From: Phellopilus nigrolimitatus
Lineage: Eukaryota; Basidiomycota; Agaricomycetes; Hymenochaetales; Hymenochaetaceae
Reading direction: 5' to 3'
Assembly: GCA_021029095.1 (NCBI GenBank)
Contig: JAJOHG010000085.1
Location: forward strand, 1 to 64,000
DNA length: 64,000 nucleotides
In this document: piece after piece, positions 38,139 to 49,025 of the stretch
How positions within the stretch are numbered: position 1 is the first letter of the stretch
Layout: each line of letters opens with the position of its first letter
Program-made: the position numbers and the translations under genes
The notes under the pieces: model-generated
Told to the model about the DNA's origin: nothing
Seen by the model: the letters and a program-made list of their open reading frames with translations, nothing else
The model's database searches: none

Positions 38139-40553
38139 ATGCTTAAAAAATGGGCACTGTCTTCTGCGGCACTGGCCTTAATCACGTTGACGACTGTGCC
38201 AGCGATGGCACATCCGACGAGACTCGTCGACAATCAGTGGACGCGGCCGTGTTTCCAAGGCGTCTGTTCGTATGACATTACGCAGACCGACAGCTCTTTG
38301 GGCGGAACTGTTTTAATCGTAAGTGCCCTTGTCTCGGTTTTTGATCTCGTCTTCTCAAGCACTTTACATTTCTCGCGTCTTTACCCCCGTGCCACCCTGC
38401 TCAAAAAAGTTCGGCTCTCCGTACGCCATCTCGGACATCACGCCCGCGGCAGGCTGGGAGATCATCGAGTGCGCCGTCGCGACAGACGAACCGGCGTCCG
38501 GCTCCGGCTCACACCAGATCGACGTCCGCCTCGTGTGCTCTGGAGACCCGACGGGCTGCGCTCACCTGTACGAGCACGGCGCAGAGAGCACGCTCGTGCG
38601 TCTGCCTGAAAATGTATGTAGAATCGTCGAGATTTGGCAATGCTGAATTTTTCCACTTACGCGAAGCTGCTTTCAAGTGCGGAAACGGCCCTTTCGCAGT
38701 CGTATTGAGCGCGTCGATCTCAAACAACCAGTCACTTCCCTCGCACCTACGGTCCAACTTGGTTATGGGTGACGGAAGCGAAAGCCTTCCTGAAGTTAAA
38801 TCGCTCACACTTGACACGCGCTTCTCCCGGAGTTCTCCATCTAGGTGAAGTCCAGAATCCAAGCCGTTTTCCTGAGTATCCTTCAAGGCAAAGACCAATG
38901 CTTTTGCAAACAGGCACGGTCCCGTTTCTTTCACCATAGTGGGCTCCTCCATCCCTGGCTTCTATTCGTCAGAAAGCAGGGTTCCGGCTCCGGCTGGCGG
39001 CAAGCCAATCCGACGCAGCCCGAATGATCGCGTCCAATCCGCACTCAAAGGTACGCGGATATCTATCCTTCTCTCAAATATCATCGTATTCCCAACTTAA
39101 TATGAATCACTTGGACAAAGAGATGTCAAGGATCACCAAAAACATCTCTACGTCGCTTCCACCTCTCAGCGTCGATAAGACCCTTCCGCTTTTTCAACAA
39201 TCTATCGCGTGCCTTGATGGAGATACGCAAGACATCGCGAATGTGTCGATCGACATTGGCGTCGACGCGAGGGTGGACGCAAATTTCTCCCTGGGATTCG
39301 TCGCAGCGGGAACGTTCTTCCCGCCCAAGGTCACGGAGTTCGGCGTGTATACGGGTATGTTTACGATTCCCTTTCTCCTCCCCTCTTCTCTCTTTAATTC
39401 CAGATAAATAAAAAATGAAGTGGTGCTCACAATTTATTTCCTCGAGTGCAGCGATGACGGCCGATCTCAATGCTACATTTACCATATCCACAAATGCGTC
39501 TGGCATTATAGACATGATCCCCCTTACTATATTCTCGTCTAAATTTCCCGGGCTTCATGTTCCCGGGTTAGCTCTTCCGGCCTATCCATCAATTATTAAA
39601 TACTGAAGATCTTTCTTTTTTTTCTTCTCTATTTACATCATGCAGCTTGCTCTCGATCGAGCCCACCTTCGACATCCGCGCGCAGACGAAGATCGACATC
39701 GACATCGACGTCGAGCTGGCCGTCGATCTTGCCTACCGTGCCAATGGGCTGCAGCTCTTCTTCCCGCCGGAGCACGGCGCGTCGTCCGCGGACATGTCGC
39801 CGGCAGACTCCCGTGCGCATCTCGCATTCACGAAGGGACGCGCGATGTGCTAATAATTGCTCCTCTTCTGTGAAATTAAATATTTCAGACCTGAAGGTGT
39901 CTGCGAGCCCAGGTGCATCCTCGAATGGGTCGATCGAGGCGCGTCTCCTGCCTACCGTGCGTATATCTCACAGTTATAAATGGCAGCGCGCTCAATACCC
40001 GCTCTCGTGACGCAGCTCAACATAAGCATCACCGCATTCGACGAAATCTCCGCCTCTGTTTCGCTTGACGTCGTCGCCTTGACGCGTCTCAACCTCGATC
40101 TTAACCTCGAATATGCAGGTGACTCGGACCTCAAGCCCGCTCTGGAAAACGTCTCCGGCTGCATCGGCCTCGCGGGCGACGTCTCTGCGCGCGCGGCCGC
40201 GCACGGCGCGTTCTTCGACATCTGGGGCGGGGGCGCATCCGTCGCGATCTCCGAGGAGGGATTTGCGTTGTTCCAGGTTGGTATAGTAATAGCAGTGATG
40301 TTAGAGACGCGCTGACGGTTATTTCCCGCCTCCCCTTTTCTAGATATGCTTCCACGACGGTTCCCCCGTGCCGAGCGCGCCCGGGCCGACGCGGGTATCA
40401 GGACTGGCGGTCCCCGCCGCGCTCGACTATCCTGGACAAGCCAGGCCCGCTGACGTGGGATCTGCTTCGGCGAATGAGCTGATTTGCCCTGCGCTCAGTT
40501 CGGGCCCGCTCGAGGCACTTGTGGACGAGGTTATACGCAGCTCAAGTCTCTAG
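38139..40553 (+). CDS. Secreted fungal-specific protein (DUF7223/DUF7029-like)
   Basis: A signal peptide (MLKKWALSSAALALITLTTV PAMA) opens the protein. Exons 38139-38318, 38410-38613, 38678-38844, 38914-39050, 39121-39354 and later ones to a TAG at 40551-40553 join in frame. The N-terminal part has WTRPCFQGVCSYDI, then GSPYAISDITPAAGWEI and CGNGPFAVVLSASISNNQSL. The middle part is a long beta-rich region of alternating D/A/V motifs (TKIDIDIDVELAVDLAYR; VALTRLNLDLNLEYAGD). The end is low-complexity Pro/Ala. The arrangement matches a family of secreted or wall-associated Agaricomycete proteins that I recall as DUF7223-like; function unknown. The assignment to that Pfam name is from memory and should be checked; the gene call itself is firm. 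Confidence 0.72.
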
Positions 40554-41022
40554 GTAATGATACGCTTGCGACCTTTCTGAGTCTGGGCTCGACTCTGGGC
40601 TTTTCGTTTTCGTCTTCGTTCTCGTTTATTTCCTTTGTTTTATTCTTTTCGTGTCTGTGTATGTGCGTGCTGCGCCAGGCCTACGCGTTGACTCCGCTGG
40701 TCTTCGTAGAGGTGTATCGTGTCTGCTCAGTCTGTTCTTTCCTTTGGTAGCTATCTTGTTTTTTCCTTGTCTTCTACGTTTGTATGCGGTTGCATCACTG
40801 CTACCTTGCATCCGCGCGCGGCGCTTCGCCTTTCTTCGCATTTGCTGTAGCTTCAACGTCCCAAAAAGCTTCTTTTTTACCGAGTCGTTTCCATGTATAC
40901 AACTGCTCTCTTGCGTCCTTGCGCCAGCCAGCTAGTCAACTTAAAAAAGACACTGCGCGTACCCAGAAATGCATGTACGCGTTAAATGAGAATTTCGAGG
41001 TGAATTCGACTTTCTCTCTACG

Positions 41023-41262
41023 GTAGGCTGCTTATAAGCGTAGTATACTTATATTATCCGAGACCAGTATTACTCCAAACGTAAGCCAACCCATGAAAAA
41101 TGACGCGTTTTGAGCAGATGCGATGCTGATATGCATGAGCATCTGCCAGCTCACTATGCAAAACGAGTAATATGCATAGCTATAAGCAATCTACTATAGG
41201 GACAAAGTTTGGCCCTGCTAAAAATAATTATAATTAAGCCGTAATAGCGTAAGCAGCCTTAC
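41023..41262. repeat. MITE-like element with imperfect terminal inverted repeats
   Basis: The left end GTAGGCTGCTTATAAGCGTA is matched, with small indels, by the reverse complement of the right end (GTAAGGCTGCTTACGCTATTAC). The element is about 240 bp, AT-rich, without coding capacity. Also inside is an 8-bp pair GCAGATGC/GCATCTGC. Confidence 0.5.
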
Positions 41263-41764
41263 ATTTTGGCCTATCGGGAAGGATGAGAACCGGAATCAGT
41301 TTGCATTACTTACAGCTCTAATAATAACAATCGCCGGTCAGATTGTATTTTGGACTTAGCAAACTCCGCGTCTGCGTCGCACTGTTCGACATCAACGCCG
41401 ATAGAATGCATCCGAAGATGTATCGAGTAAATATCATATGTACCAGCGGGAAGATTATGCCAGACAAATCAAGATGATTGAAGGCTTCTCGATCATTCAC
41501 CTTTTGTTTACTTTGGAATACTGGGTTGTGAACGGCGCATTATTGTGTTGTTATATTGCTTGTGGATTGAAAAATCTCTGAGTACGCCCATTATGTTATT
41601 ATACAAGTATTACAATTTTTTTTTTCAATATTGTCGAACAGATAACCAGGCAATGCACGTCGAAAAGTCTTGTTTAATCCGAATTAGAATGTAGAGTCAA
41701 TTCTTTTCAATTTGACCCATGACTGTCATTATTTATGCAACGAGCTGTATTCCCTAGTGTTGCA

Positions 41765-42075
41765 AGGTCACCTTAAGGCAAGGTTGACCTGGGCGCTAAC
41801 CATATCGGGCACCTTAAGGTAAAATCTGAGCGTCGTGGTCAGCCTTTGCAGACGCGAAACTGAGGATGGCTACCAAACGCCATGCGAGCTTTATTACGGA
41901 GAACTGCCTGTGACTAGCGTGACTAGAGCTTTGCATTATGACAAATGAGTTCCTAATGCGGTAATCACCTTAAGGTACCTCAAGGCAAGGTTGTTGTCCA
42001 CCTCGACCTTGACGACCTTGAGGTGACCGAGGTGTTGATAAATCAAGATGGAGGTCACCTCGACCTTGCCTTCCA
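41765..42075. repeat. Cluster of palindromic CCTTAAGG / CCTTGAGG motifs
   Basis: The sequence CACCTTAAGG occurs three times, and related GACCTTG, ACCTCAAGG and CCTTGAGGTGACC variants lie between them. They overlap short hairpin-forming segments. Origin unknown; possibly a small mobile element or a protein-binding array. Confidence 0.45.
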
Positions 42076-42397
42076 GCAGCCCTAGTATTGCCATGTCTAG
42101 CGCGTCCCAGTCAGTAAGCGTCTGCGAGCCGAGACTAAAGTCTTGCAAATTTAACTTTGCAAATGCCATTCTTGTGCGCTCTACACACATGGTATACTTC
42201 TGCTTACTGGCTATTCTGCAATACGCATATTTACTTATTTATCCTGTACATTGCTATTTCTTACCACGGCGTATACAGTTCACCCAAAGCAAACTTCGGG
42301 TCCAAAGGATGAATAAAGTCGAAAGACTAACGCTTCAAGATCTATCCAAAAAACAAAGCACTATCGCCCATAAACTGAAAGTCACTCGTTCAGAAAA

Positions 42398-44143
42398 ATG
42401 CCAAGCGACAGGGATTTCAGGCTCGAATACAATCCCTTTAAGGAACTCCGCATCAACAAGGACTTGAAGGACATAACCGAAAACGATGTCCGAAGAGCAT
42501 ACTTACTAATGGTCTGTAATCTTGGGTTCTTGAAACACCTTGAACACCAGATAACAATTTCTTCTTCTTTTTCGCTTCCCCCTTTCTACTAGTCGAAGGA
42601 GTTTCACCCGGATAGGAATGGCGGCTCAACAGAAAGGTTCCAAACTGTGCGAGTTTTTTCCGAGCACATTTCGCATTCGCTACTACTCCTGTTGAAGCAT
42701 TTCATTTCGTTCAATAGCTATGTAAGTACCGCGAGGATTCTGAGAGGTGCCTCGCGCACTGGTCTAGCTATCCTCGAAGGGCGCTCTGGCCGCCAGGGGG
42801 CGGGACTCCTCCGAAAGTTGCGACCCCTCCAAGGCATGCCTCCCCCCAGCGCACCACGTTGTTTCCTTTGGAGCGGGAGCGCACGCCCTACGTCGGAGGA
42901 CACATGCCGGAGCCCGAACTATTCAGACGTCCTACATATCCAGAGCCAGCGGGCAGAGCTCCGAGAGAAGGTAGTTTCATAGCAGCTCCTTGAGACCAGT
43001 AGTCCTCCTCTAACTCATTATTTCGTAACAGATAGTTCGCGCCGTGCGCGCGAAGCGACTGAAGATCGGAGAGGAGGTACGTGTCCACCCCGACCGGCTC
43101 GGTTCTCTAATTGACATGTACAAATTCGCATCTCTCATCTATTTCTAGACCGTCGTCGTCCTGCTCAAGGTATGCACGAATTATTTCCTCAAATTGCTAT
43201 CTCAAACCCCACATTCAGGTGCTGCTCCTCCTCCTCGGAGGTACACGGCCCCAATGCCCGAACCCAGTCGTCGTGACAACGGTAAGCATTTATACTTACT
43301 GAAGAAAGCGTACATATGATTAATCCGCCCGTTATGCACGAATTTTCTACTTCCAAAACCTGCTGGCTCAAGCCCCACATTCAGGTGCTGCACGTCCTAA
43401 TGTGAGGTACCCGGCGTACTCGGATATGAGAGGAGACAATCCTCGTCCCAACGGTAAGCATATACACATATGGAGAAAGCGTACATATGATTAATCCGCC
43501 CGTTATTCGACGCCTGCAGTGAACGCAGCCAACTTCAGTCAAGTGCCTCATCAAGAGAACTTCCGGAACTACGGAAGTGCTAGAACTGCCGGGTACCGCA
43601 CCACGTACACTATCGTCCCCCAGACAGCCCCGCAGCTTCCGCGCAGGCCGGCCGCACGACAGCCACCGCGCACGCCAGCACCACCTCCGCCAGCCCCAGT
43701 TCGGAACTGGGAGCTCGATCGCACGAGGTCGGAGCTTGGCCTCGCATACTACGTCGACAAGTACAACGGAAGACAGCTTGTCGAATTCTATTCGGACCCA
43801 GACCGATTCAGCTTCTCCCCATCGGAGACGAGGGCGGGGGATATCATCGATTACGTCGGAGAGCCAGACGACATTCTCGTCCTCGTCGGCAGGCGGACCG
43901 GATTGAAGTACTCACTCATTCCGTTCGGCCCTCGCTGGTCCGTTATCATTGTGAGACCCACCTACATGCTTACATAAGGTGTGCCGTTGCTGATAACACT
44001 CTATCCAGTCCTTCAACCGGAGACTGTATGACATCGTGAATTTGAAGTGGTTCGATAGGAGAAATAGGGCCATGAGATATGAAGGGAAACGTCTTAGTGA
44101 CATAGTCATCGACGAGTTGGATAGGCTCTTGCCGTTACACTAA
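42398..44143 (+). CDS. J-domain protein, left-arm copy
   Basis: ATG at 42398 gives MPSDRDFRLEYNPFKELRIN then DITENDVRRAYLLM|SKEFHPDRNGGSTERFQ, a J-domain with the HPD signature and an intron before helix III. J-domains stimulate Hsp70 ATPase. A Pro/Arg-rich, multi-exon linker follows, including two tandem mini-exons (43219-43281 and 43385-43453) bounded by phase-1 introns. The last long exon has YYVDKYNGRQLVEFYSDPDR and GEPDDILVLVGRRTGLKYSL, and a final exon ends DIVIDELDRLLPLH with TAA at 44141-44143. The client and location are unknown. The frame is intact. Its mirror copy at 57974-60190 is much diverged. Confidence 0.75.
43219..43453 (+). repeat. Two tandem mini-exons in left J-domain gene
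   Basis: Exons 43219-43281 (63 nt) and 43385-43453 (69 nt), each after an ACATTCAG acceptor and before a G|GTAAGCAT donor. Intronic sequence between them is also repeated. Both are phase 1-1 and can be skipped without frame loss. Confidence 0.7.
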
Positions 44144-45334
44144 AAGCCATGTTCGCGTTTGTGGCTTGGCTTCAATGCGAGGACCCTGACGGCAGCCTTG
44201 GGTAATACACCTTTTAAATAGTTATCTACTAGCGAGATTAAATTAGAGAAAGGCCTAGTTCAGAAATATGTCATGCGTAAACTGCGTTATAATATGCGAG
44301 TCTGTTTTTTTTTTCCTCACAAGCATTTGGACATGGCCCACGGGTCGAATACATTGGGACGAGACTTCTACAGTCGCCGTATAAGCACGAATTTCGCTTT
44401 CTCGTACTTGATATGGGGGCGAGTGGGTCTTCGTATACTCCGCAGTAAAGACAAATGCTGCCGCACATCGACGTCACGACCAGCTTTCTGTTTTGCGGGA
44501 TGAGCAAGGCCGACCGAGCTCCCGATGCGCGAAGGATCGACGCGAGCTCGGGGTCGGGGATCGGAGGCGCCACGTTATTATCATTTTTGCCTCCGCCCGC
44601 TAGCCTGCTGCAGGAATGAATAGACGAGACGAATACGTGTCGGTAGTCGCGGAGCTCTGAAGAGGAAGCCTGAAGCATGTTCAGGCTCTGTGAGCATGGT
44701 TTTCTGGTTGTATGTAGTGTACGAGGATGGCCAACCTTAGGGAAGACTCTTCGGTAGAGAGTCGAAGACATGATTTAATCGCGGACTCGTCGGCGGGCTG
44801 GACATTCTCCTGCCGTTCTACTAAAGACCGTGTTTGCGTATGTGTAGTGGCGAGGATGCGAGGACGAGTCGGGTTGACGCTTGCGCGCTGTCGCTGACGG
44901 CAGATTTCGGGTATGCATGGGCTCGTGAGTAGTTAACCAATAGCATATTTGAATTATTAGCGAAACATGTCGTTCAGCGTTTGTAGTATGTGAGTCTGCT
45001 CTCAATCAGCACGGGCATCCGAATATCGTTGGGATGAAACCTCCTACAGTCGTCATAATGCAGTCCGCCCCGCGAATTACTCTTCCTTGGGCTTTAACAG
45101 AGGATGTCAGGTCCGGCGAGCAGGTTGGCAGTAAAGGTCGAGGATCTACGCACTTCGGCGTCAGGTTCCTCGACGGATTCGGTCGAAGAAACTGCGCCAT
45201 ACGGCGCCCGCGTCTCTGCCAAACACGTCTTGTGCGACTGGCCTCGTGGAAATCGGAGAATGAACTGAAGACGGCGAACCGGTGGGCGTCGTCAAGCAAC
45301 GAGTGTTGTGTGGACACTCATAGTCTTGTTTGTA

Positions 45335-45670
45335 ATGGAGACAAACCTTGATGCTCTTGACGGCGATGTTTCAGAAGACGACTTTCAGTGCGGTTTTAGG
45401 ACAACGAAAAGCATTGCTCACCTTTCGAAATTCGCCGTCTTTGTGTCTTCCGCGAGCTTCGGCCTTGATCATGCAGTAGAGGCTGATCGCGATACCACCG
45501 CCAAGAGAGCGCCGACGAGGAGCGAAACGACACGGAGTTCGACGCAAGTTATCTTGTCACCGAGTCGAAGCTCATTTTCGGCAGCAGAGACTCGGAGGCG
45601 GCGGTACGATGACAAGAAGGCGTCGTTGTCAACCGAGTGGATTACGGCATGCAGCGTACGTACAGCGTAG
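45335..45670 (+). CDS. Unknown exon-like frame conserved in both arms (left)
   Basis: A frame METNLDALDGDVSEDDF ... RRRRYDDKKASLSTEWITA with a GTACGT donor-like site after it. The right arm (56223-56510, minus strand) encodes a related frame with near-identical RRYDDKKASLSTEWITA. No known family is recognised. It may be one exon of a decayed gene; conservation may simply reflect recent duplication. Confidence 0.25.
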   Translation: METNLDALDGDVSEDDFQCGFRTTKSIAHLSKFAVFVSSASFGLDHAVEADRDTTAKRAPTRSETTRSSTQVILSPSRSSFSAAETRRRRYDDKKASLSTEWITACSVRTA

Positions 45671-45759
45671 ACTGACCGAGCTCCCGGTGCGTGAAGGATC
45701 GACGCTAGACGACGCGAGCCTGGGGGCGGGGGATCGGCGCACCACGCTTTTGTTTCTGT

Positions 45760-46150
45760 TTTTGCCTCCGCTCCTCTCCTTTTATTTTCGAAAATTAATA
45801 AAATATATGAGAAGGCGAGTAGGGGAGTCTTGGAAATAAATTCAAGATTGATGCGGGCTAGGCTGTAAATATATGGATGGCTGTATCGTATGAAGACGAG
45901 CGAGCGAGACTCCTCGATGCACATTTTTTGCGTACGCGCCACACTTTTCTTGGTTTTGCCGCCGCTCCTCATGCTCTCCTTTTATTTTCGGTAACAGAAG
46001 AGAAGGCGTGTTAGGAAATTTTGGAAATAAGTTTCAAGATTGATGCGGGACAGACTCTGTAAGTGCATGGATGGCTGTCGCGCATAAAAATGAGCGAGCC
46101 AGCCCGAGCCCAAGCGAGAGTCGTCGATTGATAATGAACATTGCATGATT
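45760..46150 (+). repeat. Tandem duplication of about 190 bp (left arm)
   Basis: Two copies of a unit containing CTCCTTTTATTTTCG, GAGAAGGCG, TCAAGATTGATGCGGG and GATGGCTGT in the same order. The right arm has the same pair at about 55740-56140, so the duplication predates the palindrome. Confidence 0.6.
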
Positions 46151-46246
46151 TCGTACACGCTCGTTGAGCCAGGACCAGGGAAAGACGCCCCGAGGCAGAT
46201 GACGTAGTATTAATGGCCCTCGGACCCTAATTACGTGATAGGTAAA

Positions 46247-46256
46247 ATATAAAAGG
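46247..46256 (+). promoter_or_regulatory. TATA box of left velvet gene
   Basis: ATATAAAAGG, about 175 bp before a 5'-leader intron. The right-arm copy has TATAAAAA at 55628-55635 on the minus strand. Confidence 0.55.
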
Positions 46257-46431
46257 AGGTGATGAGAAAAACTCCGCCCAGCTCCCGGTCCTCAGCTCCC
46301 CTTCGTCTCCTCTATCTCAACAACAACGTCCCCGTACACGACACACGACACCCGACCGCCCGCTCGCCGTCTACAGCGTCCCGCTCGACATCGAAAGCCC
46401 CGACGCCCGACGCCGACGCAACCAGCAGCCC

Positions 46432-46732
46432 GTGCGTTTTTTTCTTTCTTTTTCTCTCTTTTTTTTTGTCGTCGGTCGTGTGCGTGTGCGTCGTCGCATC
46501 ACGTTTGGCATCATCGCCTCTTGGACCGTTTCCTGGAGTCCGTCTCCTCCCGCTTTCGCCGCCTTCTTTGATTGATCTCCTCCACATCGTCATCGTCACC
46601 GCCATCGCAATCCCATCACCCCATCCCGATCGTCGTTCTACACTGCCGCCGCTCGCCCTCCCGCCGATCCCGCCTTCCTTTTTTTTTCTCTTCGTCGACG
46701 TCGGCATTGATAAGCTGATCTCTGTTTTCCAG
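46432..46732 (+). other. 5'-UTR intron of left velvet gene
   Basis: A GTGCGT donor at 46432 and the pyrimidine-rich acceptor TGTTTTCCAG ending at 46732, 13 nt before the ATG. It is T-rich and about 300 nt. The mirror copy has the same pair of sites at about 55157-55450. Inferred, not proved. Confidence 0.5.
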
Positions 46733-46745
46733 TGAAACCACGACG

Positions 46746-49025
46746 ATGAACGACCCCGGCGCCGGCATGCACCACAGAGCCGCAAACCTAGGAGGGAGCG
46801 CGATGACAGCCTCGTCTTCCCATCCAACACCGTTCTACACGCCCGCCCCGGCCTCCCCGCGTTCCGCCCATGCCCAGCAGCACCACCAGTTCCAGGCGCG
46901 CCTCCCCGCGCTGCACCACGCCGGCGGCAACGAGGGCGACATGTACTACGCCGCCGCGCCCGCCGCGCAGCCGCAGCCCGCCCCGCCCGTGCACTCCGCC
47001 CCCACCTTCGCCCTCCCGCGCATGGCCGCCCACCAGTACAGCGCCGCACCCGCGCACGCGGCGCCGGGGCTCTACCAGACGGAGGAGGGATACCACGAGG
47101 AGCAGGAGACGCCCGCGTACACGTCGTACGCGCTCGCGTCGCCGACGTATACGCACGCGTCGCTCTACACCGCGTCGCCGTCCCTGCCGGCCTCCTACGT
47201 CCACACCCCGGCACAGACCACCGCCGCCTCCACTTCCACCTCCGCCGCCCACGCTCAATCCCAGTCCTATCCCGCCGCGCCAACAACTCAAGCGCCCGCG
47301 GGGCACCCCTCGCCCACGCTCGCAGCCGCGCGGCGCCACACGACGCGCGCGATCGGCGCGCCCCTCACGTTCGCGACGGGGCCCTTCGCGGGGCGCACCG
47401 TGCGCGCCGAGATCGTCGAGGTCCAGAAGGCAGATCTCGGCCGCAAGTGCGCCGACCCGCCCACCACTACCACCACCGCCCCGGCCCCGGCATCCGCCCC
47501 GGCGTCGGCGTCTGCCTCTGTCTCTGCACCCACATCAGCCGGCGCGGCGCACCCCGCCGCCTCTCCAGACAGCGACAAGGGAAAGTCGCCCGAGACGCCC
47601 GCAGCCGCGCGCGCGGTGCGCAAGGACCGCCGGCCGCTCGACCCGCCGCCGGTCGTCGCGCTGCGCTACTTCGAGCGCGTCGCCGCGGGCACCCCGGAGG
47701 AGCACGAGCGCGAGGTCCCCGCGGAGGACGTCGAGATCGGCGGGCTCATCTGCCAGGTCGACCTCTTCCGCGTCACCATCCCGCCGAGCCCCACCGAGCT
47801 TGCCGACCTTGGGCTCCAGCAGCAGGGCGCGCCGTATACGCATCCCCATCCCCACCCGCAGCAGCAGCAGCAGCAACAAGGCCAGGAGGCGTATGCGCCG
47901 TATGTTTACCCGAACGCGCATCCGCCACCGCACACGCTCGCGCTGTACACGGATGCGGATGAACGTCGGCGCCGGCGAGAGAGCATGCTGCAGGCGGAGC
48001 AGCACGCGGATGCCGTGTCGCCCGTGTCGCCCGTGGGGTCGTATGGAGGGTACGGCCAGCAGCAGCGTGAAGAGGCCGGCTGGGACTCGGGCGCGTCGCC
48101 CGTCTCGCCCGTCTCGCCCTATAGTGCGTGCTCTTCGTCTGATGATCGACGACGCTCACGCTTGTCTTCCGCAGCGACGCACGCGTACCCATCACAGGCT
48201 TACGCGTCCTCCGCACATGGATACCCCGCGCACGGCTCGTACACAGCGCATTCGCATTCACAGGCGCCGCAGCTGACGCGCATCGACCCGGACGCGCTGC
48301 CGCCTCCGACAGAGGCCGACAAGCTCACGCGCGTGCTCTTCGGGGAGTACTACTCGCACGCAGCAAGCATCCTCGACCTCAAAGGCAAGAACGTGATCTA
48401 CTTCGTGTTCTCTGATCTGTCGGTGAAGCTCGAGGGCCTGTTCCGGCCGCGGTACCGGTTCTTCGACCTGTTCAGCCGGACGGCGGGCGCGGACGACGTG
48501 CCGGTGCTCGCGCAGTGCTTCGGCGGCGCGTTCGCGGTGTACAGCACGAAGGAGTTCCCCGGCCTGAAGGCGAGCACGGAGCTCACGAAGCACCTCTCGC
48601 GCTGGGGCATCCGCGTGAACATCCGCGAGACGGAGCGCAAGCGCCGCGGGGGCGGCTCGGGAGGGGGAGGGGGAGGGGGAGGAGGAGACAGGAGCACGCC
48701 CAGCAGCGCGGGCGGCGGCGGTGGGAACGGCTGGCGGAGCAGGGGCAGCGCGGCGAAGCGCGGGGGGCGCGCGGCAGGTGGGGGACGCACGTCGCTGAAG
48801 AACGCCGGCGCAGGTGCGCGCCGGGCGGGCGGGGACGCGGAGCACGATGGGAGCAGCGGGGCGAGCGTGGGCTCGCCGCCGGGCGCGGGCCACGCGGGCC
48901 CGTTGCCGCGTGGCGTCGATGCGCCGCGGCGCTACCTCGAGGGCGCGGCTGCGGCTGCCGCCGCCGCTGCTGCTGGGGGCGTGGCGCGCGGTCGGGGCCG
49001 GGGCAAGAAGCGCGGGAATGCGTGA
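46746..49025 (+). CDS. Velvet-family transcription factor, left-arm copy
   Basis: A single exon of 759 residues. The N-terminal half is Ala/Pro/Ser/Tyr-rich and disordered. The velvet domain is split by a long low-complexity insert: the first part has TFATGPFAGRTVRAEIVEVQ, DRRPLDPPPVVALRYFE and EIGGLICQVDLFRVTIPP; the second has GKNVIYFVFSDLSVKLEG, RPRYRFFDLF, QCFGGAFAVYSTKEFPGLK and TKHLSRWGIRVNIRETERKR. A Gly/Arg-rich C-terminal tail follows. Velvet proteins (VeA, VelB, VosA, VelC) dimerise, bind DNA with an NF-kB-like fold, and link light, development and secondary metabolism. Which subfamily this is, I cannot say. Compared with the mirror copy it has a longer Gln run (seven against three). 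GC content is very high, so both strands show spurious open frames. Confidence 0.9.
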   Translation: MNDPGAGMHHRAANLGGSAMTASSSHPTPFYTPAPASPRSAHAQQHHQFQARLPALHHAGGNEGDMYYAAAPAAQPQPAPPVHSAPTFALPRMAAHQYSAAPAHAAPGLYQTEEGYHEEQETPAYTSYALASPTYTHASLYTASPSLPASYVHTPAQTTAASTSTSAAHAQSQSYPAAPTTQAPAGHPSPTLAAARRHTTRAIGAPLTFATGPFAGRTVRAEIVEVQKADLGRKCADPPTTTTTAPAPASAPASASASVSAPTSAGAAHPAASPDSDKGKSPETPAAARAVRKDRRPLDPPPVVALRYFERVAAGTPEEHEREVPAEDVEIGGLICQVDLFRVTIPPSPTELADLGLQQQGAPYTHPHPHPQQQQQQQGQEAYAPYVYPNAHPPPHTLALYTDADERRRRRESMLQAEQHADAVSPVSPVGSYGGYGQQQREEAGWDSGASPVSPVSPYSACSSSDDRRRSRLSSAATHAYPSQAYASSAHGYPAHGSYTAHSHSQAPQLTRIDPDALPPPTEADKLTRVLFGEYYSHAASILDLKGKNVIYFVFSDLSVKLEGLFRPRYRFFDLFSRTAGADDVPVLAQCFGGAFAVYSTKEFPGLKASTELTKHLSRWGIRVNIRETERKRRGGGSGGGGGGGGGDRSTPSSAGGGGGNGWRSRGSAAKRGGRAAGGGRTSLKNAGAGARRAGGDAEHDGSSGASVGSPPGAGHAGPLPRGVDAPRRYLEGAAAAAAAAAAGGVARGRGRGKKRGNA

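Larger units (their letters stand above)
40554..42397. other. Gene-poor region with small repeats
   Basis: The first 400 bp are T-rich 3' flank. Then come a MITE-like inverted repeat (41023-41262), a cluster of CCTTAAGG/CCTTGAGG motifs (about 41765-42075), and from about 42100 the outer edge of the left palindrome arm. Confidence 0.6.
44144..46745. other. Left-arm stretch between J-domain and velvet genes
   Basis: Contains partial duplicates of the J-domain gene's 3' end (a decayed match at about 44780-44870), a possible exon at 45335-45670 that is conserved in the right arm, a tandem repeat of about 190 bp at 45760-46150, and the velvet promoter and 5' leader. Confidence 0.5.

Noticed and set aside
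46312..48893. Long antisense and out-of-frame frames over the velvet genes (for example 46312-47286, 46870-48276, 53607-54965)
   Set aside because: They are Arg/Pro-rich shadow frames of very GC-rich coding DNA. The velvet motifs lie only in the frame that I annotate.
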